This document shows, one piece after another, positions 20,501-31,393 of a DNA stretch of 64,000 bases (position 1 is the first letter of the stretch; each line of letters opens with the position of its first letter). The notes beneath the pieces are model-generated. The model did not search any database. It had not been told where the DNA came from and saw only the letters and a list, made by a program, of their open reading frames with translations. Source of the stretch: Candidatus Regiella insecticola LSR1 (lineage in GTDB: Bacteria; Pseudomonadota; Gammaproteobacteria; Enterobacterales; Enterobacteriaceae); assembly GCF_000143625.1 (NCBI RefSeq), contig NZ_GL379592.1, positions 186,001 to 250,000 of the forward strand. Reading direction: 5' to 3'. A program made the translations under genes and the position numbers.

Positions 20501-20907
20501 ATAAAGCATTTATAACTGAACAATTTATCAACTGGTCGTTGTCAGATCCGATTACCAGGGTGGTATTGACCGTACCGGCTCCGATTGAAGCCAATAGTGA
20601 AGAAGTCACTGAAATATTGTTGATTGCCTCCCGCTGCTGTTCACTGGTATTAGATACCCCAGCGCCAGAAGTGTATTTGATCGATATCCAGCAAGGCATT
20701 CAGATTTTTGAATTACGTATCTACGCGGCTGAAATGAGTCATAGGATGCCGCTACGTCATGAGATCCATCAACTGATACTGGCAGGTTATCGTGAACACG
20801 GCATCGAGCTACCTTTTCCCCCTTTCCAAATACGCACTGATCGACTTAATAGGATCACTGATACGCTGAATCAAAAGAATAAAACTAGCTCAGGCAGTGC
20901 TTCTTAG
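17596..20907 (+). CDS. mscM: miniconductance mechanosensitive channel MscM
   Basis: Large MscS-type inner-membrane channel that protects against osmotic downshock. The 1103 residues (E. coli YjeP 1107) begin at GTG 17596 with a signal peptide ending near SHA-A. A long Gln/Glu-rich periplasmic coiled-coil region follows (to about residue 460), then multiple membrane segments. The MscS core lies at about 900-1080 (SVGLGFGLQDIVNNFISG, EKPIRIGDTVTV, VIVPN). It lies in the rsgA-psd-mscM operon. Its 3' end is fused to a truncated barA, a rearrangement junction. Confidence 0.94.
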   Translation: MRLITICWFALLFALSFVQSHAAIQIDEGQLQQDLQQATANTKAPNHAEIVRALQGALNWLKDAKESEEKAKKYQIIINDFTKLIDDLNKKIAEENSKLPLIPSQLTTNELEQKISQTSGVLSDLEHQMQQELELSREISDSIVQIPLQQSEARQLLTETMQRLQSFQNPTSPLAEAKFSLLKAEAIARKAKINELELAQLSANNWQELSRMRIELCKKRHERLDQLLQSLRNHSNDERQREAEKVLERTESLAEKDRNLPDSVSTLLQTNRTLSYSLKQQTQRMNTISSAQTLQVRQALATIREQAQWVGVSAVLGETLRMQVARLPDMPKSQKLDRDMVQLRVDRLNFEDMLEKQQRVTLTQNDGSPLNVEQQNIVDMQLKTQRKLLNVLLSGYDTEILELTKLKVADSQLVDALKEVHEVAHRHLFWVADISPLSFSYPVEVTHDLSRLLSLDTLSQLSGALMKMLTDKQTLIPILGALLVVGFSISSRRHYHALLERTNNYIGKVNQDQFSLTLRTVFWSILIALPLPILWSALGYSLQNAWSYPIAVDIGIAVTETVPVLWIFMIGAAFTHPHGLFIAHFRWHPAQVARAMRFYRLSVWLIIPLMIALIFFENYSDREFAPTLGRLCFILLCIALSLVTSSLKRAGIPLYLDESGHGDNKVNRALWAVLLSAPLLAALASALGYFTTAQDLLTRLEVSVAIWFFLLIIYHIVRRWMLIQRRRIAFERAKQRRADILAQRAREDDAAISLNPEGSSETEEPMINLDVISAQSLRLIRSILTMLALVAVIALWSEIHSAFGFLENIHLWDVTTTFNGVDTIQPISMGSILIVILVIIVTTQLVRNLPSLLELALLQHLDLAPGTGYAISTITKYLLMLLGGMVGFSLLGIEWAKFQWLVAALSVGLGFGLQDIVNNFISGLIILFEKPIRIGDTVTVRDLTGSVTKINTRATTISDWDRKEVIVPNKAFITEQFINWSLSDPITRVVLTVPAPIEANSEEVTEILLIASRCCSLVLDTPAPEVYLIDIQQGIQIFELRIYAAEMSHRMPLRHEIHQLILAGYREHGIELPFPPFQIRTDRLNRITDTLNQKNKTSSGSAS

Positions 20908-23710
20908 CGCCCACCCTTATATTAGGAATACTACTCAGTACCTTTTTTATGATAAGTCGTTATCATGAATTTGAAAAACAAGTTATCAATGCCGGGAGCA
21001 GTATTATCGAGCCTTTGGCTATTGCCAGCGAACATGGAATGATTGCCCGCAATCGTGACAATATTAGACAGCTAATTAATTTACTGCATCACCGAAATAA
21101 CCCTATTATTCGAGCGATAACGGTGTTTGACAAAGATAATAAATTTTTCGCCACTTCTAATTATAATTACAACTCTACTCAGCTCAGACTCGCCAAAAAC
21201 CATCCTATACCTCACTCGCTGATGCTCACTCATCGAGGAGATTCACTGGTATTACAAATGCCAATTATTTCTGAATTTCATTTATCGCGTGATTACTTGC
21301 AGCCCAACGATGTCATCGCGCCTCAAACTCAAACCTTGGGATATATTGCTATCGATTTAGATCTGAAAACGGTTCATTTAAAACGGTTAAAAGAATTATT
21401 AATATCAATATTGTTACTTTTATTTTGTCTCTGTATCGCGGTGTTATTGACTTATCGTCTCATACAAGATGTGACTGTGCCGATCCACAATATGGTTAAT
21501 GCTGTCGATCGCATTCGTCGTGGGCGGTTAAATAGCCGAGTAGAGGGCAATACATTCGGGGAGCTGGATACGCTAAAAAATGGTATTAACGCCATGGCGA
21601 TGTTCCCTGGCGGCATATCGCAAAAAAATGCAACACAGTATCGATCAAGCGACTTTTGATTTACGTAACACCCTTGAACAAATAGAAAAACAGAATGTGG
21701 AATTAGAATTAGCTAAAAAACGGGCGCAAGAAGCAGCGCGTATTAAATCTGATTTTCTAGCGAATATCTCTCATGAATTACGTACGCCGCTGAATGCGGT
21801 AATCGGTTTCACTCGGCAAACACTAAAAACCGCATTAACCCCAACGCAAGTCGATTATATGCAAACGATTGAGCGATCGGGCAATCACCTATTATCTATC
21901 ATCAATGACGTATTGGATTTCTCGAAATTAGAAGTAGGAAAGTTAGCGCTAGAGCAGCTCCCTTTTTTATTACGCGCCACGCTGGATGAAGTGATCATTT
22001 TACTGGCTCATACGGCCCATGAAAAAGGGCTCGAGCTGATTTTACATGTCAATCAAGATGTACCCGAACAAGTGGTAGGCGATGCGATGCGTTTGCAACA
22101 AATTATCACTAATCTGCTGGGAAACGCGATTAAATTTACCGAAAAGGGCAGTATAGATATCAATATCAATCTATTATGCGAAACATGCCAAACAAAAGAT
22201 GAAATTAAGTTAGCGGTAGAAATTCGCGATACCGGTATTGGCATTTCGGAAACACAATACCCGCAATTATTCCAGGCTTTTGGCCAAGCTGATGCGAGCA
22301 CTTCACGTCGCCACCGGGGGTACCGGTCTTGGGCTGGCAATTACTGAGCACCTGGTAAAGAAGATGAAAGGCACTATTGGTTTCTCCAGCCAGCTCAACC
22401 ATGGCTCCACATTTGTATTCAACATTGCTTTAACTTTAAATGAAAATACCCTTGATCAAGCGGCTTCAATGGAACCACTGGTCAATAAACATCTGGCTTA
22501 TATCGAAAGTAACGCAACGGCGGCACAGGCGACATTGCATTTTTTAAAGGGTACGCCACTACAGATCACTCACCGCTCAACGTTAAAGCAGTTGCCTCAG
22601 CAACATTACGATTTTCTACTGATTGGGATAGCGGTTCCTTCAGCTTCGAATCAAACCGATCACCGGGAGCAATTAATCACCGCCCTTGAAATGGCTGATC
22701 AGTTTATTTTAGTATTACCCAGTCAATTACAGGTCGAGGCAGAACAGCTTAAACAAGCGGGCGCCAAAGCCTGTCTCCTTAGGCCAATATCCAGCAACCG
22801 ATTATTCCCTCTATTATTAGCAAAAAATGGATTGGATCCTTTGATACCGCAGAAAAAACCGGATCCTGTCGCTCGCTTTCCTTTACGGGTGATGGCGGTT
22901 GACGACAATCCTGCCAATTTAAAACTCATCGGCACGCTTTTGGCCGAACAAGTGGAAGAGACGATTGTGTGTGAAAGCGGTGCAAAAGCATTATTGATGG
23001 CGCGTCGAAAAAGGTTAGATATTATTTTAATGGATATTCAGATGCCTCAGATGGATGGTATCCAGACCAGTCAATTAATTCATCAAATACCGCATCATCA
23101 GAATACCCCCATCATTGCGGTTACCGCGCATGCAGTGAATGGCCAACGAGATTATTTTCTTAGCATGGGTATGGCGGATTATCTCGCCAAACCGATTGAT
23201 GAGGCACTGCTAAGATGCACCCTTTCTCGCTACTCTCGATTAAAAAATCATCTGCCCAATCCGCTGGTTGCTGATCATCCTGTTTTCTCTCCTCCTTCCC
23301 GCTCCTGCGATACAACATTAGGTGTTACAACATGGGCAGCAAAATCACTGGATTGGCCGTTAGCGATACAACAAGCCGCGAATAAGGAGGATTTGGCTTA
23401 TGAATTATTATCTATGCTGCTGGGATCACTGCCTTTGATCACAAAACAGATACAAGACATGATGAATAAAGAACAGAATGATGAGAATACCCACGCCGCT
23501 ATTTTGTCGTTAATCCATAAGTTGCACGGTAGTTGTGGATACACCGGTACCCCTCGTTTACAACAGATTTGTTTGACGATTGAAAGTCAATTACGGCAGA
23601 AAATAGCATTACAACAGTTACAACCGGAATGGTTAGAATTATTAGATGAAATTGAGAATGTCACTCAAGCCGCACAACAGCAAATAGACGGCTTGCAACA
23701 TCGTTGTTAA
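20889..23710 (+). pseudogene. barA: barA, hybrid sensor histidine kinase, two frameshifts and lost 5' end
   Basis: BarA is the sensor that phosphorylates UvrY/SirA and so switches on the Csr small RNAs. The remains run in three frames. Frame 1 to ~21603 holds the periplasmic sensor, TM2 and HAMP. Frame 2 (~21603-22312) holds the H-box SHELRTPLN and the N-box. Frame 3 (to 23710) holds [10 protein letters not shown], a receiver domain (ILMDIQMP) and the HPt motif LIHKLHGSCGY. An extra T in ATGTTCCCTGG (~21603) and an extra C in CACCGGGGG (~22314) break it. The frame opens at ~20889 with APTLILGILLSTFF, lacking the first ~15 codons and any good start. A functional three-piece kinase is unlikely. 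Confidence 0.92.
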
Positions 23711-23804
23711 CAATGGGGGATGGTGAGCATCGCGTAACCTAGCATTGACGTCACGCTTATGTGTAGTAGCTCAAACTTAGCCTGACAGGCTTCCAAACGA
23801 CCCC

Positions 23805-24269
23805 CTACAAACGACGATCTGACTGAAAGTCTATCTCAGTGGCATCCTTAATGACCTCCTCGAACTGAGGATGAACCGGATTAAGTAAGTAATTCAGCTC
23901 ACGTGGGACTACTACACTGGGTACGGCTAGAGCTAGGTTTTCTCTGCCTTCCAACCAGCCGTCACCAATCTCCGCCGTTGATGGTGGAGCCGGTTCATCC
24001 CTCCAGTCGCCCGGCAACTGGTCGGAAGAGAGGTACAGAACAGCCTCCGCTGGCAACTTCACCTCCAGTAACACGTAATGTTGCAACAGACTGTAATCGT
24101 CGAGGTGAACCATAACCTCTAGTATCGCCAATGATTCCGAGCTGGCTAGATATACACAGAGCCGTCCCCGGTTATTCCAACGACCACCGTAAAGACGAGC
24201 ACCTTCTCCATTGAAAGCGAGCCCTAGCCATTTCCTCTTAACCAGCCGATATGCAACAATCTCGCTCAT
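23805..24269 (-). CDS. RES-domain toxin (NAD+-degrading type)
   Basis: The 154 residues match RES-domain toxins, which in characterised members deplete NAD+ and arrest growth. Conserved candidates are the motif YGGRWN (~27-32), VYLASS with Tyr 40, Glu 51 in AILEVMVH, Ser 118 in VPSVVVP, and an Asn in LNYLLNP. The ATG overlaps the antitoxin stop by 4 bp (ATGA), so the pair is translationally coupled, with the antitoxin first. Base composition is clearly less AT-rich than in neighbouring genes, a sign of transfer. It appears intact. Confidence 0.88.
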   Translation of the reverse strand: MSEIVAYRLVKRKWLGLAFNGEGARLYGGRWNNRGRLCVYLASSESLAILEVMVHLDDYSLLQHYVLLEVKLPAEAVLYLSSDQLPGDWRDEPAPPSTAEIGDGWLEGRENLALAVPSVVVPRELNYLLNPVHPQFEEVIKDATEIDFQSDRRL

Positions 24270-24715
24270 GCAAAGATACCATGCTCTAGGCGACCGATCA
24301 GATCCAACACGGCGGTAGCCTCGGCAGAAGTGGCGATCATCTCAACAGGGCGACGACCACCAAGACCGCGAACGGGATTAAGTAGCCATTGCCGAGCACG
24401 TTCTTTATCGCCTTCAAACAGATCTGTCGCTGCTTTTAACACTTCCGCAAAACGGTACAGCCTATCGCTCTCATCCACCTTGAACCGACCCAGCTTAGCT
24501 CTACGCTGCAATGTAGCCTGAGGAATAATGATATACTTGGCTAGTTCCTTGAGCTCCAAACCTGCTACGGAAGCGAGCTTTGTGTAAACAGTGTAGGGCA
24601 TTCCATCTCGCAAGGTTTGATGTAGCTTTGCGCCACGGGAAGGCATGCCAACAGCCTTCCAGAAGCTGGTGTTGGTATCACAATTCACCCGGTATCCCTT
24701 GATGGCATAGTCCAT
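24266..24715 (-). CDS. Xre/MbcA/ParS-like antitoxin of RES toxin
   Basis: The 149-residue product from ATG 24715 (MDYAIKGY) has GGAGG 6 nt upstream; a longer in-frame start at 24778 lacks such a site. The N-terminal half resembles an Xre-type helix-turn-helix (LAKYIIIPQATLQRRAKLGRF). The C-terminal half is the antitoxin toxin-binding domain (A.DLFEGDKERARQWLLNPVRGLGGRRPVEM, then a final helix). It should neutralise the RES toxin and repress its own promoter. The W.N.P.R.LGG pattern is characteristic of the DUF2384 type. Confidence 0.87.
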   Translation of the reverse strand: MDYAIKGYRVNCDTNTSFWKAVGMPSRGAKLHQTLRDGMPYTVYTKLASVAGLELKELAKYIIIPQATLQRRAKLGRFKVDESDRLYRFAEVLKAATDLFEGDKERARQWLLNPVRGLGGRRPVEMIATSAEATAVLDLIGRLEHGIFA

Positions 24716-24864
24716 AGAAACCTCCAAAAATCTCAGTTGATATAATATTAATCTATCATTTGATTTAATGGCGAACAAAGATCAGGTAAAAGAAAGAGAG
24801 CATACAGGTTGAATGGAATTCTTCAGCTTAGTGTTTGTGTTCCAATTCGGAAAGAAATGATGTC

Positions 24865-24987
24865 TATACCCTTCGCCTTTGAAGCCGCCGCGTTGTTGGC
24901 TGCGAGCCCTCGCCCTCATGGTCTATCTACACCTATCAGTCTCCCCCCTCTGGCCGCCTAGCGGAAACTTCAAAGGCTAAGGGTATA
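24865..24987. repeat. ERIC-like repeat (123 bp), between antitoxin and accA
   Basis: Bounded by TATACCCTTCGCCTTTGAAG and AAAGGCTAAGGGTATA, with a divergent centre (CTCATGGTCTATCTACACCT). It ends 49 bp from the accA stop and lies upstream of the toxin-antitoxin promoter. Confidence 0.88.
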
Positions 24988-25035
24988 TGAACACACATTT
25001 AAGCGACAAAATTTCCGGCCTACAACCCCAAGCTA

Positions 25036-25998
25036 TTATTTACAACAACCGTAATGCATCAAACGTTCGTAACGCCGCTCTAACAACGTTTCTTCATCCA
25101 GTTTATCCAATTCCTCTAAATCAGCGAGTAGATGTGCTTTCAACGAAGCAGAAATCGCTAATATATCGCGATGAGCCCCTCCTAGCGGTTCGGCAATCAC
25201 GGCATCGATCATCTTTAGTTTTTTGAGCCGGGGAGCGGTGATCCCCATGATTTCAGCAGCTGATGGCGCTTTATCGGCGCTTTTCCACAGAATAGAAGCA
25301 CAGCCTTCAGGAGAAATCACTGAATAAGTGCTGTATTGCAACATATTGATTCTGTCACCTACACCAATCGCTAATGCCCCTCCTGAACCACCCTCACCAA
25401 TAACAGTGCAAATAATGGGCACTTTGAGACGCGCCATGGTACGTAAATTACGCGCAATAGCTTCCGATTGTCCACGCTCTTCTGCACCGACACCAGGGTA
25501 TGCCCCCGGGGTATCAATAAAGGTGATGATGGGCAATTTGAAGCGCTGCGCCATTTCCATCAACCGTAGCGCTTTGCGATACCCCTCCGGAGCCGGCATA
25601 CCAAAATTTCGGCGCAGGTTTTCTTTCGTGTCTCTACCTTTTTGATGCCCTATAATCATCACCGGGCGATCATCTAAACGTGCAATCCCTCCTACGATAG
25701 CTTTATCATCCCCGTAAACACGATCACCGGCTAACTCTTCAAAATCAGTAAATATCTGTTTAATGTAATCCAAAGTATAAGGCCGACGAGTATGGCGCGC
25801 TAATTTGACAATCTGAAAAGCAGTTAAATCTGAAAAAATTCTTTGAGTAAGTTCAACACTTTTTGCACGTAAACGCTGCACTTCTTCATCCAAATTAATG
25901 GCTGGTTTTTCATCTTTATCGCTAAGGTTGGTCAAGGCATCGATTTTTGCTTCGAGCTCCGCAATCGGCGCTTCGAAATCGAGAAAGTGTAGGCTCAT
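25036..25998 (-). CDS. accA: acetyl-CoA carboxylase carboxyltransferase subunit alpha
   Basis: With AccD it transfers the carboxyl group from biotin to acetyl-CoA, giving malonyl-CoA for fatty-acid synthesis. The start at 25998 gives [20 protein letters not shown] as in the family (320 aa; E. coli 319); an upstream in-frame ATG at 26019 overlaps dnaE and is less likely. The carboxyltransferase signatures [16 protein letters not shown] and [15 protein letters not shown] are present. It lies 13 bp after dnaE, the standard end of the lpx-dnaE-accA block. Confidence 0.96.
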   Translation of the reverse strand: MSLHFLDFEAPIAELEAKIDALTNLSDKDEKPAINLDEEVQRLRAKSVELTQRIFSDLTAFQIVKLARHTRRPYTLDYIKQIFTDFEELAGDRVYGDDKAIVGGIARLDDRPVMIIGHQKGRDTKENLRRNFGMPAPEGYRKALRLMEMAQRFKLPIITFIDTPGAYPGVGAEERGQSEAIARNLRTMARLKVPIICTVIGEGGSGGALAIGVGDRINMLQYSTYSVISPEGCASILWKSADKAPSAAEIMGITAPRLKKLKMIDAVIAEPLGGAHRDILAISASLKAHLLADLEELDKLDEETLLERRYERLMHYGCCK

Positions 25999-26011
25999 AA
26001 CATTCCTATTT

Positions 26012-29000
26012 TTAGTCAAATTCCAATTCTACCTGCGTATTACCTATCAACGTTCGTAAATCAATTAATAAACGTTCAGTCGGTGTTATACGCCATGCTG
26101 CCCCCAAACGCAGCTTGGCACGTGCATCTGAGCATTGATAATAGATATGAACTGGAATAGTTCCTGAACAATGCGGTTGCAATAACTGACGGAGACGATT
26201 TAAAAATTGATCGTTAATTTTATTATGCATTAACGAGATAGCCAATCCACAGGCATGTTTTTCACGTGCTTGATTGATATCCATCACTTCACGTACATTC
26301 ATTTTCAGCCCGCCATTAAAATCATCAACGCTGACTTGGCCAGTGGCGATAAGAATACGGTCTTTTTCCAATAAGTGCTGGTATTTTTCTAATGTCTCGG
26401 TAAATAACATCACTTCTAAGCGCCCTGAGCGATCATCAAGCGTACAGATCCCAATGCGGTTACCCCGTTTGGTAACAATAACTCGAGCTGCTATCACCAA
26501 GCCCGCTACCGTGGTTGTTTTTCCCCGTTCGGTCACATGCAGATCTTTTAAACGTATCCCCCCCGAGTAGCGTTCTAATTCTTTTAAATATTGCGTGATC
26601 GGATGTCCGGTTAGGTAAAGTCCCAACGTTTCCCGCTCTCCTTCTAACACGATTTGTTCTTGCCAGGGGGCAATATTGGCATAAGAATGTTCAACTTGTT
26701 CCGGCGACCCTGTTAATACACCGAACATATCTTTTTGTCCAATCGCCTCTGCTTTTGCATGTTGATCGGCTGCTTTGAGCGCCGTTTCTAAAGAATGCAT
26801 CAGGGAGGCTCGATGAGGCCCTAAGCGATCAAAAGCACCTGACAGAATCAACTTTTCTAATACACGTCGATTTAATTTTTTAGTTTCTGTCCGAGCACAC
26901 AAATCAAATAAATCTTTGAAATGCCCTCCTGCTTGGCGCGCATTGAGTATTGCGGTAATCGGCCCTTCGCCAACCCCTTTAATCGCGCCAATACCATAAA
27001 CAATTTCGCCATCGTCATTGACATTAAAATGATAGGATCCACTGTTGATATCGGGAAGTAAGACTTTTAATCCCATACGGATGCATTCATCCACCATCCC
27101 TACTAACTTGTCGGTGTTGTCCATATCTGCCGTCATCACCCCCGCCATAAATTCAGCAGGATAATGTGCTTTTAACCACAGAGTTTGATAGGAAACTAAT
27201 GCATAGGCGGCAGAATGTGATTTGTTAAAGCCATAACCGGCAAATTTTTCTACCAGATCAAAAATTTTTATCGCGAGTTCACCATCAATACCTTGCTGCT
27301 TTGCCCCATTTTCAAAAATAGAGCGCTGTTTCGCCATTTCTACTGGATCTTTTTTGCCCATAGCACGACGTAACATATCAGCGCCGCCCAATGAGTAACC
27401 AGAGAGAACCTGAGCGATTTGCATCACCTGCTCTTGATATAAAATAATGCCGTAGGTGGGTTCCAATACTGGTTTGAGCAATTCATGTTGCCACTGAATA
27501 TCGGGATACGATAAGGCTTCACGTCCATGCTTGCGATCAATAAAGTTGTCTACCATGCCTGATTGCAACGGGCCTGGCCGAAAAAGTGCTACCAACGCGA
27601 TAATATCTTCAAAGCAGTCTGGTTTTAAGCGTTTAATCAGATCTTTCATTCCTTTGGATTCCAGCTGAAATACTGCTGTCGTCTCAGCCCGTTGTAACAA
27701 TGCAAAACTTTTTTTATCGTCCAAAGGAATAGTGGTGATATCTATCGAGGGCAATCCTTTGCTAGCCTGTTGCGCATTGATCATCACCAATGTCCAATTA
27801 ATAATGGTCAATGTACGTAAGCCGAGGAAGTCAAATTTTACCAGGCCGGCATATTCCACATCATTTTTATCAAATTGAGTGACGGGGTTTTTGCCTTCGG
27901 CATCACAATATAACGGTGAAAAATCAGTGATTTTAGTGGGTGCGATAACCACCCCACCGGCATGTTTACCGGCATTACGTGTTACGCCTTCTAGTTTGCG
28001 AGCCATATCAATCAGTGCTTTAACTTCTTCATCTGCCTGATAAAGTTCGGCTAATTGAGGCTCTGCGGCGAAGGCTTTTTCTAATGTCATGCCGACGTCA
28101 AGTGGAATTAATTTCGCGATGCGATCGACAAAACCATAAGGATGGCCGAGTACGCGCCCTACATCACGGATCACCGCTTTTGCTGCCATAGTACCAAAGG
28201 TAATAATTTGGGAAACCGCATCGCGCCCATAGATATTCGCCACATGTTCAATAACTTGGTCGCGTTTTTCCATACAAAAATCAATATCGAAATCAGGCAT
28301 GGAAATGCGTTCGGGATTCAAAAAGCGTTCAAATAGCAAATCAAAAGCCAGTGGGTCAATATCGGTGATTTTTAGCGCATAAGCGACCAAAGAGCCGGCA
28401 CCCGAGCCTCGTCCGGGCCCAACGGGGATGCCGTTATCTTTTGACCATTGGATGAATTCCATGACGATTAAAAAATAACCTGCAAATCCCATCTGGTTAA
28501 TCACTTTAATTTCAACATTCAGACGTTCATCGTAGGCGGCTCGCCTTTGTTTTTTGGTATTAACATCAGGAAAAAGAAAAGCTAACCGCTCTTCTAATCC
28601 GAGCTGCGCTTTTTCTGCAAAAAAATCTTCGGTACTCATCGCCCCAGTCGGAAATTGGGGTAAAAAATATTCGCCCAAGCGAATGCTCAGGTTACAACGT
28701 TTAGCAATTTCAATACTGTTGGTAAGTGCCTCAGGAATATCACTAAACAGTGCACACATTTCCTGTTCATTACGCATAAATTGCTGAGGACTGTAATTTT
28801 TTGGGCGCTTAGTATCGGCCAAGGTAGCACCGTCATGGATGGCCACACGGATTTCATGCGCCTCAAAGTCAGATGTATCAATGAAACGAACATCATTGGT
28901 TGCTACCACAGGGATATCATGTTGACTCGCTAATGCTATTGCGCCCCGCAAATAATTTTCTTCATCAGGCCGGCCTGTGCGAATTAATTCTAAATAATAA

Positions 29001-29494
29001 TTATCGGCAAAGTACTGTTGGTAAAATGCAAGACACTCTAGCATTTGTGTTTGATTGCCCCGCAGCATAAATTTACCGACATCTCCGCTGCGCCCTCCAG
29101 AGAGCAAAATCAACCCCTCACTGTGAGTGATTAACCAATCTCGATCAATGAGGGGCCCACTGGCACCATAACCACGCTGATACGCCTTAGAGATTAATAA
29201 GGTAAGATTTTGATAACCTTGCTGGTTACGTGCCAATATCGTAAGTTGAGCCAGTTCATCATCCAAAAGCTTACTTTGTAGATAAAAATCGGCACCAATG
29301 ATCGGCTTAATACCCGCCGCTTGTGCGCTGCTATAAAATTTAATGAGACCACAAAGATTAGTAAAATCAGTGATAGCTAATGCCGGCATCCCTAAGCTCG
29401 CTGCTTTTTTTACCAGGGCGCTGGTTTTGGCTAATCCATCGATCATGGAATAATCACTGTGTACACGTAGATGGATAAAACGTGGATCGGTCAT
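26012..29494 (-). CDS. dnaE: DNA polymerase III alpha subunit
   Basis: Catalytic subunit of the replicative polymerase. The 1160-residue length is identical to E. coli. An N-terminal PHP domain ([15 protein letters not shown], about 8-22) precedes the C-family polymerase. The catalytic acidic triplet is visible: PDFDIDFC at about 401-403 and KFDFLGLRT near 555. The C-terminal OB fold ([20 protein letters not shown]) and beta-clamp region follow. It is flanked by rnhB and accA as in E. coli, with an ERIC copy inserted between rnhB and dnaE that may influence co-transcription. Confidence 0.98.
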   Translation of the reverse strand: MTDPRFIHLRVHSDYSMIDGLAKTSALVKKAASLGMPALAITDFTNLCGLIKFYSSAQAAGIKPIIGADFYLQSKLLDDELAQLTILARNQQGYQNLTLLISKAYQRGYGASGPLIDRDWLITHSEGLILLSGGRSGDVGKFMLRGNQTQMLECLAFYQQYFADNYYLELIRTGRPDEENYLRGAIALASQHDIPVVATNDVRFIDTSDFEAHEIRVAIHDGATLADTKRPKNYSPQQFMRNEQEMCALFSDIPEALTNSIEIAKRCNLSIRLGEYFLPQFPTGAMSTEDFFAEKAQLGLEERLAFLFPDVNTKKQRRAAYDERLNVEIKVINQMGFAGYFLIVMEFIQWSKDNGIPVGPGRGSGAGSLVAYALKITDIDPLAFDLLFERFLNPERISMPDFDIDFCMEKRDQVIEHVANIYGRDAVSQIITFGTMAAKAVIRDVGRVLGHPYGFVDRIAKLIPLDVGMTLEKAFAAEPQLAELYQADEEVKALIDMARKLEGVTRNAGKHAGGVVIAPTKITDFSPLYCDAEGKNPVTQFDKNDVEYAGLVKFDFLGLRTLTIINWTLVMINAQQASKGLPSIDITTIPLDDKKSFALLQRAETTAVFQLESKGMKDLIKRLKPDCFEDIIALVALFRPGPLQSGMVDNFIDRKHGREALSYPDIQWQHELLKPVLEPTYGIILYQEQVMQIAQVLSGYSLGGADMLRRAMGKKDPVEMAKQRSIFENGAKQQGIDGELAIKIFDLVEKFAGYGFNKSHSAAYALVSYQTLWLKAHYPAEFMAGVMTADMDNTDKLVGMVDECIRMGLKVLLPDINSGSYHFNVNDDGEIVYGIGAIKGVGEGPITAILNARQAGGHFKDLFDLCARTETKKLNRRVLEKLILSGAFDRLGPHRASLMHSLETALKAADQHAKAEAIGQKDMFGVLTGSPEQVEHSYANIAPWQEQIVLEGERETLGLYLTGHPITQYLKELERYSGGIRLKDLHVTERGKTTTVAGLVIAARVIVTKRGNRIGICTLDDRSGRLEVMLFTETLEKYQHLLEKDRILIATGQVSVDDFNGGLKMNVREVMDINQAREKHACGLAISLMHNKINDQFLNRLRQLLQPHCSGTIPVHIYYQCSDARAKLRLGAAWRITPTERLLIDLRTLIGNTQVELEFD

Positions 29495-29516
29495 AGGACA
29501 CCAAAATTTAGAGGAT

Positions 29517-29642
29517 TTTACCCTTCGCCCTTGAAGCTGCCGCGTTGTTGGCTGCGGGCGTTAGCCCGAATCACGTAGTAGTCTACGCTCATCGGGTCTC
29601 ACGCCCTGGCAGCCGAAGGCAACTTCAAGGGCTGTGGGTATA
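29517..29642. repeat. ERIC-like repeat (126 bp), overlapping the rnhB 3' end
   Basis: Complete copy with TTTACCCTTCGCCCTTGAAG at one end and AAGGGCTGTGGGTATA at the other. Its last 18 bp are coding: they supply the final five residues (YTHSP) and the TGA of rnhB. Confidence 0.9.
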
Positions 29643-30248
29643 AACTATAGGTAAAGGAGATTTCAAACAGGCGCTTACTGGCGCGAAACTGCGCCGGTGA
29701 TCTGGGATGACACCAAGAGCCGCTAATTTTTTTAAATGCAAGGCAGTGGGATAGCCTTTATGTTGCGCAAAACCGTAACCGGGAAAGCGCTGATCTAAAG
29801 CAACCATTTCTCGATCACGCGTCACTTTTGCCAAAATAGACGCAGCACTGATCTCAGCTACCAGGCTATCCCCTTTCACCACTGCCATCGTGGGCATCGA
29901 TAAATGGGGGCAGCGATTACCGTCGATCAATACATAATCAGGCGTAAGATCTAGTCCGGCCACCGCACGCTGCATGGCGAGTAGCGTGGCGTTTAAAATA
30001 TTTAAACGGTCGATTTCTTCTGGTTCAGCACGACCAATGCTCCAAGATCGCGCTTTTTGTGTGATCGCTTGATATAACGCCCGGCGTTTTTTTTCACTGA
30101 GTTTTTTTGAATCCGCTAACCCCTCTATCGGTTGAGAGGGATCGAGGATCACTGCGGCGGTCACTACTGCACCAACCAATGGCACGCGTCCAACCTCATC
30201 GACCCCTGCGATTAATTTTGCTTGAGGATAAATAAACAGTTTGTTCAT
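29625..30248 (-). CDS. rnhB: ribonuclease HII
   Basis: Cleaves the RNA strand of RNA-DNA hybrids, including single ribonucleotides in DNA. Starting at ATG 30248 ([11 protein letters not shown]) it has 207 residues. The acidic site is visible: GVDEVGR (Asp and Glu), YVLIDGN (Asp) and the later Asp in AKVTRDREM. The ATG overlaps the lpxB stop by 4 bp (ATGA), indicating coupling. The C-terminus [17 protein letters not shown] is unlike the family, because the final residues and stop lie inside an ERIC copy. The catalytic core is unaffected. Confidence 0.94.
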   Translation of the reverse strand: MNKLFIYPQAKLIAGVDEVGRVPLVGAVVTAAVILDPSQPIEGLADSKKLSEKKRRALYQAITQKARSWSIGRAEPEEIDRLNILNATLLAMQRAVAGLDLTPDYVLIDGNRCPHLSMPTMAVVKGDSLVAEISAASILAKVTRDREMVALDQRFPGYGFAQHKGYPTALHLKKLAALGVIPDHRRSFAPVSACLKSPLPIVYTHSP

Positions 30249-31393
30249 GATCGCGCTAACTCCAATACTGCTTGGGCGGCCTGCTGATCCGCGCCACAAC
30301 GGATACTTTGATGCAAAGTCAAAAAGCGTTTTTTTATCGTTACAACGGCTTTTCCTCGAATTAATAATGGCAATAATGCCTCAGCAAGTTTTTGCGGTTG
30401 ACACTCTTGTTGTAATAATTCAGTGACCAACGCTTCTCCGGCGAGTAAATTGGGCAATGAAACATAAGGCGTTTTTATTAATCGTTTTGCCAGCCAGAAG
30501 GTGAAAGGCCGCAGACGATAAGCAACGACCATTGGACATTTCGCTAACATACATTCTAATGCTGCTGTGCCTGATGCCAATAATGTGGCATCACTGGCAA
30601 TCATGGCGGTACTCGCCTGTCCATCCAAGAGATGTAGCGGTAAATCAGGCGCTATTTTAGCTTTAATCGCAGCAAATTGTTGTCGTCGTTGTGGATTAAC
30701 CAGCGGAACCAGCACTTCGAGATCAGGAAACTGTTGGCGTAGTAGCAGGGTGGTGAGAAGAAAATCAGCACTGAGCATAGCGACTTCAGCTTGGCGGCTG
30801 CCGGGTAAGAGCGCTAAACAACGGCAATTTGCAGCAATCCCCAGAGCTTTTCTAGCAGCTTGCTGATCAGGGATTAGCGGCATGGTATCCGCCATCGTGT
30901 GACCGATAAAACGGCAAGGAACGTTAAATCGATCGTAAAAGGCTTTTTCGAAAGGAAGAAACGCTAAGACCATATCAGTGGCTTTAGCGATTTTGAAGAT
31001 GCGTTTTTGGCGCCAAGCCCAAACGGAGGGGCTGACATAATGGAGCGTACGGATGCCTCGCTGTTTCAAATCTCCTTCAAGCTTGATATTAAAGTCCGGC
31101 GCGTCAATGCCAATAAAAACATCGGGCTTGAGTTTGCTAAAACGTTGACTCAGATCACGGCGTATTTTTAATAAGCGCGGTAAGCACCCCAATACTTCGA
31201 CAATCCCCATCACCGCCAATTCTTCCATTTGATACCATGCTTCACACCCCTCGGCTTGCATTAAAGGACCAGCAACACCGATAAACTGTATATCAGGAGC
31301 CTGTGCTTTTAACGCCCGCATTAATCCCGCCGCTAAAATATCACCCGATGTTTCTCCGGCAATTAATCCGATAGTCAGTGGACGCTGTTGCAT
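30245..31393 (-). CDS. lpxB: lipid-A-disaccharide synthase
   Basis: Condenses UDP-2,3-diacylglucosamine with lipid X to make the lipid A disaccharide. Starting at ATG 31393 gives 382 residues beginning [20 protein letters not shown], the family N-terminus; other landmarks are [26 protein letters not shown] and [11 protein letters not shown]. The ATG overlaps the end of an ERIC copy, whose terminal GAAGGG is placed 4-5 nt upstream as the apparent ribosome binding site. An in-frame ORF extends further up through the ERIC to 31441 but has no family support. Confidence 0.95.
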   Translation of the reverse strand: MQQRPLTIGLIAGETSGDILAAGLMRALKAQAPDIQFIGVAGPLMQAEGCEAWYQMEELAVMGIVEVLGCLPRLLKIRRDLSQRFSKLKPDVFIGIDAPDFNIKLEGDLKQRGIRTLHYVSPSVWAWRQKRIFKIAKATDMVLAFLPFEKAFYDRFNVPCRFIGHTMADTMPLIPDQQAARKALGIAANCRCLALLPGSRQAEVAMLSADFLLTTLLLRQQFPDLEVLVPLVNPQRRQQFAAIKAKIAPDLPLHLLDGQASTAMIASDATLLASGTAALECMLAKCPMVVAYRLRPFTFWLAKRLIKTPYVSLPNLLAGEALVTELLQQECQPQKLAEALLPLLIRGKAVVTIKKRFLTLHQSIRCGADQQAAQAVLELARS

